From Limnobacter sp. CACIAM 66H1 (lineage in GTDB: Bacteria; Pseudomonadota; Gammaproteobacteria; Burkholderiales; Burkholderiaceae_B): a stretch of DNA of 42,293 bases. Each line of letters opens with the position of its first letter. Positions within the stretch are counted from its first letter, which is position 1. Positions 7,186-17,987 of the stretch are shown piece by piece. The notes beneath the pieces were generated by a model. It was given only the letters and a program-made list of their open reading frames with translations. It made no database searches and had not been told where the DNA came from. Both the position numbers and the translations under genes were made by a program. Location of the stretch: NCBI RefSeq assembly GCF_001601825.1, contig NZ_LUJK01000028.1, positions 1-42,293 of the forward strand. Direction: 5' to 3'.

Positions 7186-9108
7186 TTACTCTGCTTTCAC
7201 ACTCATCGCAGCAGGTGCAGGCTGAGGCGAAGGAGCAACCTTCTCGCCACCGCCACCACTGGAACTAGGGCTGCCACCCGTGGGAGGTGTGCTACCACCC
7301 GTTGAAGGTGGGCGTGGATCTTTTCCTTCCATGATGTCGTTGATTTGGTCCGCATCAATGGTTTCCCATTCCAGCAAGGCCTTGGCCATGGTGTGAACCT
7401 TGTCACGGTTCTGATCCAGAATATCCCAAGCCACCTTGTACTGCGAATCGATGATCTTGCGGATTTCCGCATCCACCATCTGCATGGTCTGCTCGCTCAT
7501 GTGCGTGGTCTTGGTCACTGAGCGGCCGAGGAACACCTCGCCTTCGTTCTCGGCATACACCATGGGGCCAAGAGCCTCGGTCATGCCGTAACGGGTCACC
7601 ATGTCACGGGCAATGGCTGTTGCACGTTCAAAGTCATTCGATGCACCAGTGGTCATCTGGTTCATGAAAATTTCTTCAGCAATGCGGCCACCAAACAGCA
7701 CGGCAATGGTACACAACATGCGTTCCTTGTCCATGCTGTAACGGTCACCTTCCGGCAACTGCATGGTCACGCCCAAAGCACGACCACGAGGAATAATCGT
7801 CACCTTGTGCACCGGGTCGGTTTTGGTCATCAATTTGGCGACCACAGCGTGGCCCGATTCGTGGTAAGCCGTGTTGCGGCGTTCCTCTTCGGGCATCACC
7901 ATGCTACGGCGCTCAGCACCCATGATGATCTTGTCTTTGGCTTTTTCAAAGTCGTTCATTTCAACCACACGGCCATTTCGACGTGCGGCAAACAAAGCAG
8001 CTTCGTTCACCAGGTTGGCCAAATCTGCGCCCGAGAAACCGGGGCAACCACGGGCCAGTACAGATGCGTCCACGTCTGGCGACATAGGGATTTTGCGCAT
8101 GTGCACTTTCAGAATCTGTTCACGGCCACGAATGTCAGGCAGGCTGACCACCACCTGTCGGTCGAAACGACCAGGACGCAACAAGGCCGGATCGAGTACA
8201 TCGGGACGGTTAGTCGCCGCAATCACAATGATGGCCTGGTCTGTCGAAAAACCATCCATTTCCACCAGCATCTGGTTCAGGGTTTGCTCGCGCTCGTCAT
8301 TTCCGCCGCCCAAACCAGCGCCACGCTGACGACCCACCGCATCAATTTCGTCGATAAAAATAATGCAAGGCGCCTGCTTCTTGGCCTGTTCAAACATGTC
8401 ACGAACACGCGCTGCACCCACACCGACAAACATTTCGACGAAGTCGGAGCCAGAGATTGCAAAGAACGGAACCTTGGCTTCGCCAGCAATGGCTTTGGCC
8501 AGCAGGGTTTTACCAGTGCCTGGCGACCCTACCATCAATACACCACGGGGAATACGGCCACCCAGCTTTTGGAACTTGGAAGGATCTTTCAGGAAATCAA
8601 CCATTTCCTGTACGTCTTCCTTGGCCTCGTCACAGCCAGCCACGTCCGCAAAGGTCACTGGGTTTGTGTTCTCATCCAGCAACTTGGCACGGCTTTTACC
8701 GAAACTGAACGCACCACCTTTGCCTCCACCCTGCATTTGACGCATGAAGAAAATCCACACGCCGATCAGGAGAATCATGGGGAACCAGCTCACGAACAGG
8801 CTCATCAGCAAGGATGGCTCTTCTTCAGGCTTGGCACGTACTTGCACGCCGTATTTCAGCAGATCACCCACCATCCAGATATCGCCAGGCGAATACACCA
8901 CCCGCTCACGGTCATCAGTGGTGAGAGCGCGCACAGTGCGGCCCTCGACGATCACGCTCTTGATGCGTCCATTCTGCGCATCCTGCATGAACTCGGAATA
9001 GGTCATTTCGTTGGAGCGCGTTTGCTGCCCTTCAAACTGTTTGAACACAGTAAAGAGCACCAGCGCCACAACCAACCAGACTGCTGCTTTGGAAAACGAA
9101 TTATTCAA
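7186..9108 (-). CDS. ftsH: ATP-dependent zinc metalloprotease FtsH
   Basis: Membrane-anchored AAA+ protease that degrades unneeded or damaged proteins, such as sigma-32 and LpxC in E. coli. Two N-terminal membrane segments (about residues 8-25 and 103-125) flank a periplasmic loop. The AAA domain has Walker A GSPGTGKT (near 195), Walker B IIFIDEID, and the second region of homology around [16 protein letters not shown]. The protease domain has the zinc motif HESGH near 418. The C-terminus ends in a Gly/Pro/Ser-rich tail. The start is probably TTG at 9108, giving MNNSFSK, with AGGAG eight bases upstream; the in-frame GTG at 9114 leaves only two bases of spacing. A heat-shock-like promoter lies just upstream. 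Confidence 0.97.
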   Translation of the reverse strand: MNNSFSKAAVWLVVALVLFTVFKQFEGQQTRSNEMTYSEFMQDAQNGRIKSVIVEGRTVRALTTDDRERVVYSPGDIWMVGDLLKYGVQVRAKPEEEPSLLMSLFVSWFPMILLIGVWIFFMRQMQGGGKGGAFSFGKSRAKLLDENTNPVTFADVAGCDEAKEDVQEMVDFLKDPSKFQKLGGRIPRGVLMVGSPGTGKTLLAKAIAGEAKVPFFAISGSDFVEMFVGVGAARVRDMFEQAKKQAPCIIFIDEIDAVGRQRGAGLGGGNDEREQTLNQMLVEMDGFSTDQAIIVIAATNRPDVLDPALLRPGRFDRQVVVSLPDIRGREQILKVHMRKIPMSPDVDASVLARGCPGFSGADLANLVNEAALFAARRNGRVVEMNDFEKAKDKIIMGAERRSMVMPEEERRNTAYHESGHAVVAKLMTKTDPVHKVTIIPRGRALGVTMQLPEGDRYSMDKERMLCTIAVLFGGRIAEEIFMNQMTTGASNDFERATAIARDMVTRYGMTEALGPMVYAENEGEVFLGRSVTKTTHMSEQTMQMVDAEIRKIIDSQYKVAWDILDQNRDKVHTMAKALLEWETIDADQINDIMEGKDPRPPSTGGSTPPTGGSPSSSGGGGEKVAPSPQPAPAAMSVKAE

Positions 9109-9146
9109 TGCCACTTCTCCTCGAGGACTCTGCCACCACCCTAGGG

Positions 9147-9174
9147 AAATGGGGACAGGATGTCCATTTTAAAC
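9147..9174 (-). promoter_or_regulatory. Sigma-32 (heat-shock) type promoter for ftsH
   Basis: On the minus strand, CCCCATTT (9154-9147) matches the sigma-32 -10 consensus exactly. GTTTAAA (9174-9168), a 5 of 7 match to CTTGAAA, lies 13 bases upstream, the usual spacing. Transcription would start about 30 bases before the ftsH start. This is consistent with heat-shock control of ftsH in E. coli; for this organism it is inference. Confidence 0.6.
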
Positions 9175-9258
9175 CCAAGCGAATGAAATACGCCATCACA
9201 CTATTTCATGGTGTGGATTAACAATCGCAATCACCTGGATCATGATGCTGCAAAATAC

Positions 9259-9894
9259 CTATTTAAGACCCTTGCAAAGCAAAAAGGTTTCACGAGAACG
9301 ATCGCGAGAAGCCTTGGGTTTGCGCGGCGATACGCTTTTAAATACCTGCTTCATCTGGTGCACGATGTTGCTGTAAGACGACCCGTGAAAAATCTTCACA
9401 ATCAATGCCCCGTTGGGCTTTAGATGGTTCACCGCAAAATCAATGGCCAGCTCGCACACATGTTCAATTCGGGCTGAGTCAGCCGCAGCAACGCCGGACA
9501 GGTTAGGCGCCATGTCAGACACCACCAAGTCCAGTTTCTCTCCGCCCAAGCGCTGATTCAGGTCTTCAAGCACCGCTTCGTCGCGAAAATCCCCCTGAAT
9601 GAACTCAACACCCGCAATTGGTTCCATTGGAAGCAGATCCAGTGCGATAATACGGCCATTGATGACACCGCCGGGCCCGACCAAGGCTTCCCGAAGCACC
9701 TGCGACCAACTTCCTGGCGCACTGCCCAGATCGACGACTTTGATGCCTGGCTTCAACAACCCTTCCGGCTCTGCGATTTCCTTCAATTTGAAGGCTGCAC
9801 GGGCTCGATAACCCGCATTCGTGGCCATTTTCACGTAAGGGTCGTTGATGTGGTCATGCAACCAGTTTTTATTGAGTTTCTTCTTTTTAGCCAC
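9259..9894 (-). CDS. rlmE: 23S rRNA (uridine-2552) 2'-O-methyltransferase
   Basis: Methylates U2552 in the A-loop of 23S rRNA late in 50S assembly (RlmE/FtsJ, RrmJ). The 211-residue length is normal. A basic N-terminus is followed by the SAM motif [13 protein letters not shown], the catalytic Asp in VVSDMAPN, and the catalytic Lys in LIVKIFHG; the conserved YRARAAFKL supplies the first Lys of the K-D-K-E tetrad. The start codon is GTG at 9894. It is divergent from yhbY with only 28 bases between starts, so the promoters must overlap the opposite genes. It lies upstream of ftsH on the same strand, as in many proteobacteria. Confidence 0.95.
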   Translation of the reverse strand: MAKKKKLNKNWLHDHINDPYVKMATNAGYRARAAFKLKEIAEPEGLLKPGIKVVDLGSAPGSWSQVLREALVGPGGVINGRIIALDLLPMEPIAGVEFIQGDFRDEAVLEDLNQRLGGEKLDLVVSDMAPNLSGVAAADSARIEHVCELAIDFAVNHLKPNGALIVKIFHGSSYSNIVHQMKQVFKSVSPRKPKASRDRSRETFLLCKGLK

Positions 9895-9922
9895 CGATTA
9901 CCCAACCGAGTGAAAAATTAAT

Positions 9923-10294
9923 ATGACGGACACCACTGCTGTAACCCTGACACCCGCCGAGAAAAAGGCACTTAAAGCACAGGCCCATGCGTTGGATCCG
10001 GTGGTTCTGATTGGCGACAAGGGCTTAACACCCAATGTAGTCAAAGAAATCGACATGAACCTGAACGCGCACGGCCTGATCAAGGTCCGCGTGGCTGGTG
10101 ACGACCGGGAAGCCCGACTTGAGTATGCACAAACCATTTGCGATGAAACTGGTGCTGCACTGGTTCAACATATTGGCAAATTGCTGGTACTGTTCCGCCC
10201 CAAAGCGGAGGATTCAGAAAAGGCAAAAGCCAAAAGTCGCCCCAAGCCGAAAGGTCCACGCCAAACCAAACGTCAGTTTGTATCCAAAGACTAA
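9923..10294 (+). CDS. yhbY: YhbY-type CRM-domain RNA-binding protein
   Basis: A small ribosome-assembly factor linked to the pre-50S particle. The CRM domain covers roughly residues 8-100, with the recognisable LTPAEKKALKAQAH start, the LIGDKGLT loop (GxxG-type) and a C-terminal IGKLLVLFRP strand. The tail (residues 100-123) is a Lys/Arg/Pro-rich extension that would add RNA affinity. It is divergent from rlmE, another factor for the large subunit, and convergent with the DUF4149 gene, with one base between stops. Confidence 0.93.
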   Translation: MTDTTAVTLTPAEKKALKAQAHALDPVVLIGDKGLTPNVVKEIDMNLNAHGLIKVRVAGDDREARLEYAQTICDETGAALVQHIGKLLVLFRPKAEDSEKAKAKSRPKPKGPRQTKRQFVSKD

Positions 10295-10295
10295 A

Positions 10296-10787
10296 TCAAG
10301 CCTTTGAGGCCAAGGCCGGCTTACTGTCTTTTGTGACACCAAACCGGCTCAGGCCCCACACCAGCGCCCCAATCATTTTGACGGAATACAACACGCTTGA
10401 AATGGCATGCATGTTACCGAACTGGCTCCGCATTGCGGCCAGCTCGTCGCCTTGCAAACCAGCCATGGCTGCGCGCAGGGTATTCATGTAGGGCTGAAGC
10501 CACGCCAACTCAACCACGCTGACCGCCAAAATTACTGCCATCAGTATGTTGATACGCAGCCCAGCCCGCAATTCTCCGGCCAAATTCGACAGCACCAACA
10601 GCGCAGCGCTACTGACCAGAGAATACAAGGCCAGCATGTAAAACAAACGGCCAGCCACCAAACCCGCTTCGGGGCGCGGCAACCATTTGAACAAGCCCGG
10701 TGCAACCAGAATAGCCATGAACCACAAAGCCCCGAGCCAAATCGCCCAGAACGCCAGTTCCGCACTCCGAAAACCGCGCCAAGTCAT
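10296..10787 (-). CDS. DUF4149 integral membrane protein
   Basis: A 163-residue inner-membrane protein with about four hydrophobic segments (near residues 10-32, 47-67, 79-97 and 128-148). The pattern and its position directly after greA match the DUF4149 family, whose function is unknown. The gene starts 28 bases after the greA stop and is probably the last gene of the carA-carB-greA transcript. Its stop is one base from that of convergent yhbY. Confidence 0.85.
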   Translation of the reverse strand: MTWRGFRSAELAFWAIWLGALWFMAILVAPGLFKWLPRPEAGLVAGRLFYMLALYSLVSSAALLVLSNLAGELRAGLRINILMAVILAVSVVELAWLQPYMNTLRAAMAGLQGDELAAMRSQFGNMHAISSVLYSVKMIGALVWGLSRFGVTKDSKPALASKA

Positions 10788-10815
10788 TGTGATTGCACCC
10801 CTTTTACAAAAACCA

Positions 10816-11292
10816 TCAGATGTATTTTACTTCCAGTACCTCGTATTCACGCAAACCGCCTGGCGCTTGAACATGAGCTACATCACCTTCGTACTTGCCA
10901 ATCAGGGCACGTGCAATCGGGCTGGAAATCGAAATCAGACCAGCTTTGATATCAGCCTCGTCATCACCCACGATTTGATATTCCACACTGGCACCGGCTT
11001 CAATGTCTTCCAGTTTCACCGTGGCCCCAAACACCACACGGCCTTCCGCATCCACATTCGTGGGGTCAATAATCTGGGCGTTGCTCAGTTTGCCTTCAAT
11101 TTCCTTGATCCGCCCTTCGATAAAACCCTGCTTTTCTTTTGCGGCGTCATATTCCGCATTCTCGGACAAATCGCCCTGTGCACGCGCCTCAGAAATGGCA
11201 TTGATCACTGCGGGGCGATCAATGGTTTTCAAGCGATGCAATTCCTGTTTCAGCTTTTCAGCACCCTTAACGGTCAATGGGATAGTGGCCAT
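10816..11292 (-). CDS. greA: Transcription elongation factor GreA
   Basis: Binds the RNA polymerase secondary channel and stimulates cleavage of backtracked RNA. The start at 11292 gives the standard 158-residue protein beginning [15 protein letters not shown]; an upstream in-frame ATG at 11334 lies inside the intercistronic hairpin and is not used in the family. The N-terminal coiled coil carries the acidic tip [13 protein letters not shown] (about residues 40-52), and the C-terminal FKBP-like domain ends in [10 protein letters not shown]. It follows carB by 81 bases that contain a strong hairpin. Confidence 0.97.
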   Translation of the reverse strand: MATIPLTVKGAEKLKQELHRLKTIDRPAVINAISEARAQGDLSENAEYDAAKEKQGFIEGRIKEIEGKLSNAQIIDPTNVDAEGRVVFGATVKLEDIEAGASVEYQIVGDDEADIKAGLISISSPIARALIGKYEGDVAHVQAPGGLREYEVLEVKYI

Positions 11293-11317
11293 AAATTCAG
11301 TTGTTCCTGCAAATGGA

Positions 11318-11354
11318 AAGCCGCCTGATAGCAAACATTGCTATGAGACGGCTT
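11318..11354 (-). terminator. Strong hairpin between carB and greA
   Basis: Nine base pairs (11318-11326 with 11346-11354, one of them G-U), a one-base mismatch, six more pairs (11328-11333 with 11339-11344) and a 5-base loop. On the minus strand only TTTCC follows, so termination is probably partial. It could uncouple greA expression from carB or act as a processing site. Confidence 0.65.
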
Positions 11355-11373
11355 AAAGGTTCAGACAGGCAGA

Positions 11374-14300
11374 TTAAGCAGAGAGTTCCGCATGCAGGCT
11401 TTGAACGCTGTAAACGTCCATTGCGCCGAGGTGTTTCATCCCCTCGACTGAAGCCAGTGCACCTGCCATGGTTGTAAAGATCGTAACACGAGAACTCAAT
11501 GAAGTGGTTCGAATGTATCGGCTGTCGTTAATCGCGCTTCGGCGCTCCTCAACCGTATTTACCACCAACTGCACTTCACCGTTTTTCAGCATATCGACAA
11601 TGTTCGGGCGACCTTCAAGCACCTTGTTCACCACGGTGCATTCAATACCGCCTTCTGCGATGGCTGCAGCCGTACCGCGTGTTGCGATGATCTTGAAACC
11701 CAGATCAACCAGACCTTTGGCCAGCTTCACAGTGTGCTTCTTGTCTTCGGTTTTCACGCTGATGAAGGCAGTGCCCCCCTCAGGCAACTTGACTGATGCA
11801 GCCAGCTGCGACTTCACAAACGCCTCACCGAAAGTGCGGCCAACGCCCATGACTTCGCCCGTGGACTTCATTTCTGGGCCCAAAATAGTGTCAACCCCGG
11901 GGAATTTCACAAAGGGAAACACGGCTTCCTTGACCGAGAAATATTTCGGTACAGGGATTTCAGTCACGCCTTGAGCCGCGAAGGTTTGACCAGCCATGCA
12001 GCGTGCAGCAATCTTGGCCAACTGCTTGCCTGTGGCCTTGGATACATACGGCACTGTGCGAGATGCGCGGGGATTCACTTCCAGCACATACACGGTGTCG
12101 TTTTGAATCGCGAACTGAACGTTCATCAAACCAATCACATTCAGGGCTTTGGCCATGAGTTCGGACTGACGTTTCAATTCATTGACCATGTCGGCCGACA
12201 GGCTATACGGGGGCAAGCAGCAAGCAGAGTCGCCACTGTGCACACCCGCTTGTTCAATGTGCTCCATCACACCACCGATCATCACGGTTTGACCATCACA
12301 CAGGGCATCTACGTCCACTTCAATCGCGTCGTTCAGGAAGCGGTCCAGCAGCACAGGGCTGTCGTTGCTCACCTTCACGGCTTCGCGCATGTAGCGCTCG
12401 AGGTCTTTCTGCTCATGCACAATTTCCATGGCGCGACCACCCAGCACGTAGCTTGGGCGCACCACCAATGGATAACCAATTTCCTGGGCATGGGCTATCG
12501 CTTCGGCTTCAGTGCGCGCAGTGCGGTTCGGCGGCTGACGCAGGTTCAGCTTGGTCAGCAGCTTTTGGAAACGCTCCCGGTCTTCAGCGATGTCAATGCT
12601 TTCAGGGCTGGTGCCGATGATGGGCACACCGTTGGCTTCCAGTGATTTCGCCAGTTTCAGCGGGGTTTGACCACCGTACTGAACAATCACACCAACCGGC
12701 TTTTCAATGGCAACAATTTCAAGCACGTCTTCAAGTGTCAATGGCTCAAAGTACAGGCGATCGGAGGTGTCGTAATCGGTAGACACGGTTTCAGGGTTGC
12801 AGTTGACCATGATGGTTTCAAAGCCATCTTCGCGCAGTGCCATGGCGGCATGCACGCAGCAGTAATCAAACTCAATACCCTGACCGATTCGGTTCGGACC
12901 ACCGCCCAGCACCATGATCTTTTTCTTGTCAGTGGGCGCAGCCTCACATTCCTCCTCATAGGTGGAATACATGTAAGCGGTGCCTGTCTTGAATTCGGCT
13001 GCACAAGTGTCTACGCGCTTGTACACGGGACGTACATTGTGCTGGTGACGCAGCTTGCGGATTTCAGCTTCCGACACATCCAGCAAATACGCCAGGCGAC
13101 GATCGGAGAAGCCCTTGCGCTTGAGCAAACGCAGCACAGGCTCGGAAAGATCCGCCAGCGTTTTGGTTTCCAGCTCAAGTTCTGTGTCAACGATGTCTTG
13201 AATTTGAACCAGGAACCAACGATCAATTTTGGTCAACTGATGTACTTCTTCCAGGCTAAAGCCTTGGGCAAAGGCATCACCTACATAAAAAATTCGCTCT
13301 GGGCCAGGCTCGCCCAATTCGCGTTCGATCACTTCACGATCGGTTGTTTTCTGGTTCAAACCATCCACGCCAACTTCGAGACCGCGCAGGGCTTTCTGGA
13401 AGCTTTCCTGGAAGGTGCGGCCCATGGCCATCACCTCACCCACACTCTTCATCTGTGTGGTCAGGCGATCGTCGGCGGTGGGGAATTTTTCGAATGCAAA
13501 CCGCGGAATCTTGGTGACCACGTAGTCGATGGAAGGCTCGAACGACGCAGGGGTCAAGCCACCAGTGATGTCGTTTTTCAATTCATCGAGGGTGTAACCC
13601 ACAGACAGCTTGGCCGCCACCTTGGCAATCGGGAAGCCGGTTGCCTTGGACGCAAGGGCAGACGAACGTGACACACGCGGATTCATTTCGATCACGATCA
13701 TGCGGCCATTGGCCGGGTTGATCGAGAACTGAACGTTAGAACCACCGGTATCCACGCCAATTTCGCGCAGAATGGCAATGGAAGCATTGCGCATCAACTG
13801 GTATTCGCGGTCGGTCAGGGTTTGTGCAGGCGCCACGGTAATGCTGTCGCCGGTATGCACGCCCATGGGGTCGAGGTTTTCGATTGAACACACGATAATG
13901 CAGTTGTCGGCGCTGTCACGCACCACTTCCATTTCGTATTCTTTCCAGCCGATCAGGCTTTCTTCAATCAGCAATTCATTCGTGGGGGACGCCTCCAGAC
14001 CGCGGCGGCAAATGGTTTCGAACTCTTCGGCGTTGTAGGCAATTCCGCCACCGGTTCCACCCAGGGTAAAGCTGGGGCGAATAATGACCGGGAAGCCGTT
14101 GCTGCCTACTTCTTTGGCAATTTTCGCCTGCACTTCCAGTGCTTCTTCCATGGAGTGCGCTACACCGCTCTTCGCAGAATCCAACCCGATGCTGGTCATG
14201 GCGTTCTTGAACTTCAAGCGGTCTTCAGCTTTCTCAATCGCTTCTTCTTTCGCGCCAATCAATTCGACATTGTACTTGGCCAGCACGCCATGCTTGGCCA

Positions 14301-14604
14301 AATCAAGCGCACAGTTCAGCGCAGTTTGACCACCCATGGTGGGCAGCACGGCATCAGGACGCTCTTTCTCGATGATTCGTTCAACAACCTGCCAGGTGAT
14401 GGGTTCGATGTAGGTCACATCAGCCATTTCCGGGTCGGTCATGATGGTGGCAGGGTTGCTGTTGACCAGCACCACTTTGTAGCCTTCCTCGCGAAGTGCT
14501 TTACAGGCTTGGGCACCTGAGTAGTCAAATTCGCAGGCCTGACCAATCACAATGGGGCCAGCGCCGATGATCAGGATTGTTTTTAGATCGTTACGCTTTG
14601 GCAT
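11374..14604 (-). CDS. carB: Carbamoyl-phosphate synthase large subunit
   Basis: Makes carbamoyl phosphate from bicarbonate, ammonia delivered by CarA and two ATP, for pyrimidine and arginine synthesis. The 1076 residues are full length. Two homologous ATP-grasp halves are visible: the N-terminal carboxyphosphate half starts [17 protein letters not shown], and the C-terminal carbamoyl-phosphate half starts [17 protein letters not shown] near residue 565. Each half has a metal-binding EMNPR/EVNPR segment. The last 130 residues are the MGS-like allosteric domain. It lies 59 bases after carA and must be co-transcribed with it. Confidence 0.98.
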   Translation of the reverse strand: MPKRNDLKTILIIGAGPIVIGQACEFDYSGAQACKALREEGYKVVLVNSNPATIMTDPEMADVTYIEPITWQVVERIIEKERPDAVLPTMGGQTALNCALDLAKHGVLAKYNVELIGAKEEAIEKAEDRLKFKNAMTSIGLDSAKSGVAHSMEEALEVQAKIAKEVGSNGFPVIIRPSFTLGGTGGGIAYNAEEFETICRRGLEASPTNELLIEESLIGWKEYEMEVVRDSADNCIIVCSIENLDPMGVHTGDSITVAPAQTLTDREYQLMRNASIAILREIGVDTGGSNVQFSINPANGRMIVIEMNPRVSRSSALASKATGFPIAKVAAKLSVGYTLDELKNDITGGLTPASFEPSIDYVVTKIPRFAFEKFPTADDRLTTQMKSVGEVMAMGRTFQESFQKALRGLEVGVDGLNQKTTDREVIERELGEPGPERIFYVGDAFAQGFSLEEVHQLTKIDRWFLVQIQDIVDTELELETKTLADLSEPVLRLLKRKGFSDRRLAYLLDVSEAEIRKLRHQHNVRPVYKRVDTCAAEFKTGTAYMYSTYEEECEAAPTDKKKIMVLGGGPNRIGQGIEFDYCCVHAAMALREDGFETIMVNCNPETVSTDYDTSDRLYFEPLTLEDVLEIVAIEKPVGVIVQYGGQTPLKLAKSLEANGVPIIGTSPESIDIAEDRERFQKLLTKLNLRQPPNRTARTEAEAIAHAQEIGYPLVVRPSYVLGGRAMEIVHEQKDLERYMREAVKVSNDSPVLLDRFLNDAIEVDVDALCDGQTVMIGGVMEHIEQAGVHSGDSACCLPPYSLSADMVNELKRQSELMAKALNVIGLMNVQFAIQNDTVYVLEVNPRASRTVPYVSKATGKQLAKIAARCMAGQTFAAQGVTEIPVPKYFSVKEAVFPFVKFPGVDTILGPEMKSTGEVMGVGRTFGEAFVKSQLAASVKLPEGGTAFISVKTEDKKHTVKLAKGLVDLGFKIIATRGTAAAIAEGGIECTVVNKVLEGRPNIVDMLKNGEVQLVVNTVEERRSAINDSRYIRTTSLSSRVTIFTTMAGALASVEGMKHLGAMDVYSVQSLHAELSA

Positions 14605-14663
14605 AACTTCCCTTTAATTTTAAAAATTTCAATACGGTTCAGACAGGTTTGCACAAAAGCGGA

Positions 14664-15839
14664 TTAGGCTTTGGCTGCCTTGATGTCTGAAATAAAACGG
14701 TCGAACAGTTCTGCCAAATCGTGCGGACCTGGACTGGCTTCAGGGTGTCCCTGGAAGCAGAAGGCTGCACGGTCGGTGCGCTCTAGACCCTGAATGGACC
14801 CATCGAACAACGACACGTGGGTTACACGCAAATTGGCGGGCAATGAATCGGCGTCCACCGCAAAGCCATGGTTTTGGCTGGTAATGGCCACACGCTTGGT
14901 TTTCAAGTCTTGCACAGGGTGGTTAGCCCCGTGGTGACCGAACTTCATCTTCATGGTTTTGGCACCACTGGCCAAGGCCATCAGCTGGTGACCCAAGCAA
15001 ATGCCAAAGACGGGCAGTTTGGTGTTGTCCAAAATATGCTTGATGGCAGAAATTGCATAGTCGCAGGGCTCGGGATCACCAGGGCCGTTGCTCAAGAACA
15101 CGCCATCGGGGTTCAAGGCCAACACTTTCTCCACCGGAGTTTGTGCGGGCACCACTGTGACTCGACAACCACGCTGAGCCAGCATGCGCAAAATGTTGCG
15201 CTTGGCACCATAGTCGAATGCCACCACGTGGTGAGGGCGCTCGCCAGTCTGAAAATGTGGTTCTTCGGACGCAACACCCAAAGCCCATTCGCCTTCAACC
15301 CACTCATGTGCTTCCTTGCAGGAGACCACCTTGGCCAAGTCCATGCCAGCCAAGCCTGGAAAGCCTTTGGCCAGTTCGATGGCGCGCTCGGCGCTAAAGG
15401 TTTCGCCACTGCCTTCAGTCAGCAGGCAGCCATTCTGGGCGCCCTTCTCACGAAGAATACGCGTCAACTTTCGGGTGTCGATACCGGCAATGCCTGGCAC
15501 GCCGTGCTTTTTCAGGTAATCCGCCAAAGGCATTGTTGAACGGAAGTTGGACACCAGTTCAGGCAGGTCTTTAATGACCAGGCCAGACAGATGCAACCCG
15601 GCGGATTCTTCGTCCTGAGGGTTGGTACCGACGTTGCCGATGTGAGGATAAGTGAGGGTGACAATTTGGCGGCAGTAGGATGGGTCGGTGGCGATTTCTT
15701 GATAACCCGTGAGCGATGTATTGAACACCACTTCACCCACTTGCGTGGTAGGGGCGCCAAAAGAAATGCCCTCGAATACTGTGCCGTCTGCGAGCGCGAG
15801 CAAGGCGCGCGGGTGGGCGCTTGCGACTAATTTCGACAA
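14664..15839 (-). CDS. carA: Carbamoyl-phosphate synthase small (glutaminase) subunit
   Basis: Hydrolyses glutamine and passes ammonia to CarB. The N-terminal half is the CPSase small-chain domain ([24 protein letters not shown]). The C-terminal half is a class I glutamine amidotransferase with the nucleophile in [10 protein letters not shown] and the His/Glu pair in [13 protein letters not shown]. The start is most likely TTG at 15839, with GGAG six bases upstream, giving 391 residues; an in-frame ATG at 15878 would add 13 residues but lacks a ribosome site at the right distance. Confidence 0.97.
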   Translation of the reverse strand: MSKLVASAHPRALLALADGTVFEGISFGAPTTQVGEVVFNTSLTGYQEIATDPSYCRQIVTLTYPHIGNVGTNPQDEESAGLHLSGLVIKDLPELVSNFRSTMPLADYLKKHGVPGIAGIDTRKLTRILREKGAQNGCLLTEGSGETFSAERAIELAKGFPGLAGMDLAKVVSCKEAHEWVEGEWALGVASEEPHFQTGERPHHVVAFDYGAKRNILRMLAQRGCRVTVVPAQTPVEKVLALNPDGVFLSNGPGDPEPCDYAISAIKHILDNTKLPVFGICLGHQLMALASGAKTMKMKFGHHGANHPVQDLKTKRVAITSQNHGFAVDADSLPANLRVTHVSLFDGSIQGLERTDRAAFCFQGHPEASPGPHDLAELFDRFISDIKAAKA

Positions 15840-15927
15840 GGGAAACTCCAATAGATGCGACAAAACACCCGGGGACAAATAACACCCGCGCAGGCTTTTT
15901 GCCTAAGAATCATTCAGCTAGCCGAGA

Positions 15928-15933
15928 ATTATA
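15928..15933 (-). promoter_or_regulatory. Possible -10 box for carAB
   Basis: TATAAT on the minus strand, about 90 bases before the carA start, with no convincing -35 at 17 bases. The implied leader contains a small hairpin, AGGC-AAAAA-GCCT, near 15897-15909. Weak evidence. Confidence 0.35.
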
Positions 15934-15951
15934 CCCGTAACGGCCGGGTTC

Positions 15952-15971
15952 GGCCACACCGAAGTGTGGCC
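15952..15971 (-). terminator. Stable UUCG hairpin after the BASS transporter gene
   Basis: GGCCACAC and GTGTGGCC pair perfectly around the exceptionally stable C(UUCG)G tetraloop, read on the minus strand. It lies 30 bases after the transporter stop. No T-run follows, so it is either a weak terminator or an mRNA 3'-end stabiliser. Confidence 0.55.
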
Positions 15972-16001
15972 TTGGGTGAACTTTGGCGCACTTTAAGAAA
16001 T

Positions 16002-16871
16002 TTACGCGCTTGATTGGCTTGAGATACGACGACCATACCAGCACAGCAAAGCAACTGTGACATACATCAACAAACCATAAACAACAACCGGAACAGCAAT
16101 TTCGGCATTGCCCAACAAAGACAGAGCAATGGTTAAACCCAAAGTTGAGTTTTTGACACACATCTCAATCGACACAGTCAAACTGTCCTGAGCGTTCAAA
16201 CCGCTGAGTTTGCCACCCAGCAAACCCAAAGCAATTGCGGCCAAGTTCAGGGCAACCACCGGCATCCAGGCCTGCGCAAACCAGGCAGGCATGTTCTCGG
16301 ATTCGCTCACACCGATCAACACAATGATGGCAACCAGCACAAACACTGCGAACTTGTTGATGGCAGGCTCGAACTTCTTGGACAACTCCGGCTTCTTGGC
16401 GCGAATGAACATGCCAATACACACCGGAATGATCACGATCACCATCATGGTAATGAGGGTTTGCAGAAAAGGCAGTTGCAACTCGGTATTGGCCCCCACA
16501 AACATGGGAAGTGCGTACGACATGTAAAAGGGTATGGTGAGCACAGTGAGCAGGCTGGCAATCACAGTCAGCGTGATCGACAATGCAAGGTTGGCCTTGG
16601 CCATGTAAGTCAGCACGTTAGAGGTAGTACCGCCAGGCATGACCGCAGACAACACCAGGCCTGCCGCCATTACCCCACCGCCAAAAAGACCACCAATGGC
16701 AAAGCCCAGCATGGGCACACCAACCAGTTGCAGCACCGTTCCCACGATGACGCCTTTGGGCTGCTCTTTGATACGTCGAAAATCTTCCACGGTCAGGCTT
16801 AAACCCATACCGATCATGATGATAAATAGGGAAACCGGTAAACCGATCGTGATGTAGGTGTTGCCGAGCAT
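16002..16871 (-). CDS. Bile acid:sodium symporter (BASS) family transporter
   Basis: A 289-residue inner-membrane protein with about nine hydrophobic segments. The segments AVMPGGTTSNVLTYMAKAN (about 77-95) and MCVKNSTLGLTIA (about 240-252) correspond to the two discontinuous crossover regions of the BASS/SBF fold, which bind sodium and substrate. Bacterial members carry organic acids or amphipathic anions; the substrate here cannot be read from sequence. A GGAG ribosome site precedes the ATG. The LysR gene lies 78 bases upstream on the same strand, so the two may be co-transcribed. Confidence 0.85.
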   Translation of the reverse strand: MLGNTYITIGLPVSLFIIMIGMGLSLTVEDFRRIKEQPKGVIVGTVLQLVGVPMLGFAIGGLFGGGVMAAGLVLSAVMPGGTTSNVLTYMAKANLALSITLTVIASLLTVLTIPFYMSYALPMFVGANTELQLPFLQTLITMMVIVIIPVCIGMFIRAKKPELSKKFEPAINKFAVFVLVAIIVLIGVSESENMPAWFAQAWMPVVALNLAAIALGLLGGKLSGLNAQDSLTVSIEMCVKNSTLGLTIALSLLGNAEIAVPVVVYGLLMYVTVALLCWYGRRISSQSSA

Positions 16872-16949
16872 TGTGTCTCCGTAGGGTATTTTTTGTTGTT
16901 CAGCTAATGTAGCCCAAGCCAGAAAGTTTCGCTGTCAGCAAATTGACGT

Positions 16950-17897
16950 TTAATCTGCCTTTTTGAATTCTGTACGAACTATTTGCTCCAGAAAGTCGGC
17001 AACCACCCTGGTTTTCAATGACAACTGGCTGCTTAGGCCCGGTGGAAACACCAGATACATGGGCAAACCACCGGTGGCCGGATTGTCGCAATACCAATCT
17101 GAAAGAATTTCGACAAGTTCGCCGCGTGCCAACGCCCCATGCAGCATCCAGTCTGCACTTCGACCCAAACCCAAACCCGCCTGAATGGCTCGCACCACCA
17201 TCATGGGGCTGGAACAGGTGAGCCATGACATGACCCGGTGCTTTTGGCTGGGTTGCGCACCATTTTTCGGCCAGAATTCCCATTCCTTTTGATCTCCCCG
17301 TTGAGAAAATGCAATGCACTGATGGTGAACCAGGTCAGCCGGCGTTTGCGGTACACCATGCTTTTCCAGATACGCAGGCGCGGCATACAACTTTCGCCAG
17401 ATGGTCGCCACCTTGCGGGCCCGCAAGGTGGAGTCTTGCAGCACGCCCACTCGCAAAGCAATGTCAAAGCCTTCCTCCACGATCATGGCGTTTCGATTGG
17501 ACAAATCGACCTGCAATTGCACATCGGGATATTTAGCGTGAAATTCGGGCAATCGGGGTGCCAGTATTTTTTCACCCACGATCACCGGAAGGCTGATACG
17601 AACGGTTCCGTGGGGTTGCCCGCTTTGCAGCTGCGTAATCGCATCGCGGGCCTCTTGCTGGCTTTCCAGCATGCGCTGGGCGTGAATTTTATAAATTTCG
17701 CCCGCCTCAGTAATTTTGACCTGCCGCGTGGTGCGGTTCAAAAGACGAATATTCAAGTGTGCCTCCAACTGGGAAATGGCCCGGCTGATACTGGACGGGT
17801 TTTCTCCCTTCAACTTGGCCGCAGCCGCAAAGCTGCCGGTGTTGACGACCATCAGGAAGGTTTCGGCCGCTTGAAGTTCATTAAAATTATTGCTCAT
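16950..17897 (-). CDS. LysR-family transcriptional regulator
   Basis: A 315-residue LysR-type regulator. The N-terminal winged helix-turn-helix covers about residues 8-66 (FAAAAKLKGENPSSISRAIS is the recognition region), followed by the linker helix and a substrate-binding domain from about residue 90. It lies upstream of the BASS transporter on the same strand and is divergent from a small membrane-protein gene; regulators of this type usually control divergent or adjacent genes. The 90-base gap to the divergent gene would hold its operator, but no single T-N11-A box stands out. The effector is unknown. Confidence 0.92.
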   Translation of the reverse strand: MSNNFNELQAAETFLMVVNTGSFAAAAKLKGENPSSISRAISQLEAHLNIRLLNRTTRQVKITEAGEIYKIHAQRMLESQQEARDAITQLQSGQPHGTVRISLPVIVGEKILAPRLPEFHAKYPDVQLQVDLSNRNAMIVEEGFDIALRVGVLQDSTLRARKVATIWRKLYAAPAYLEKHGVPQTPADLVHHQCIAFSQRGDQKEWEFWPKNGAQPSQKHRVMSWLTCSSPMMVVRAIQAGLGLGRSADWMLHGALARGELVEILSDWYCDNPATGGLPMYLVFPPGLSSQLSLKTRVVADFLEQIVRTEFKKAD

Positions 17898-17987
17898 GGT
17901 GCAATGGTGTAATTCGATACCGGTAGTTTATTTGCACAATGTACATCAATACCATGACTTCACACCATCTCAAAAGGAGTGTGAATC

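Noticed and set aside
7807-9144. A 445-codon frame opposite ftsH
   Set aside because: It is a shadow of a strongly conserved coding strand; the composition is His/Gln-rich with no recognisable domain.
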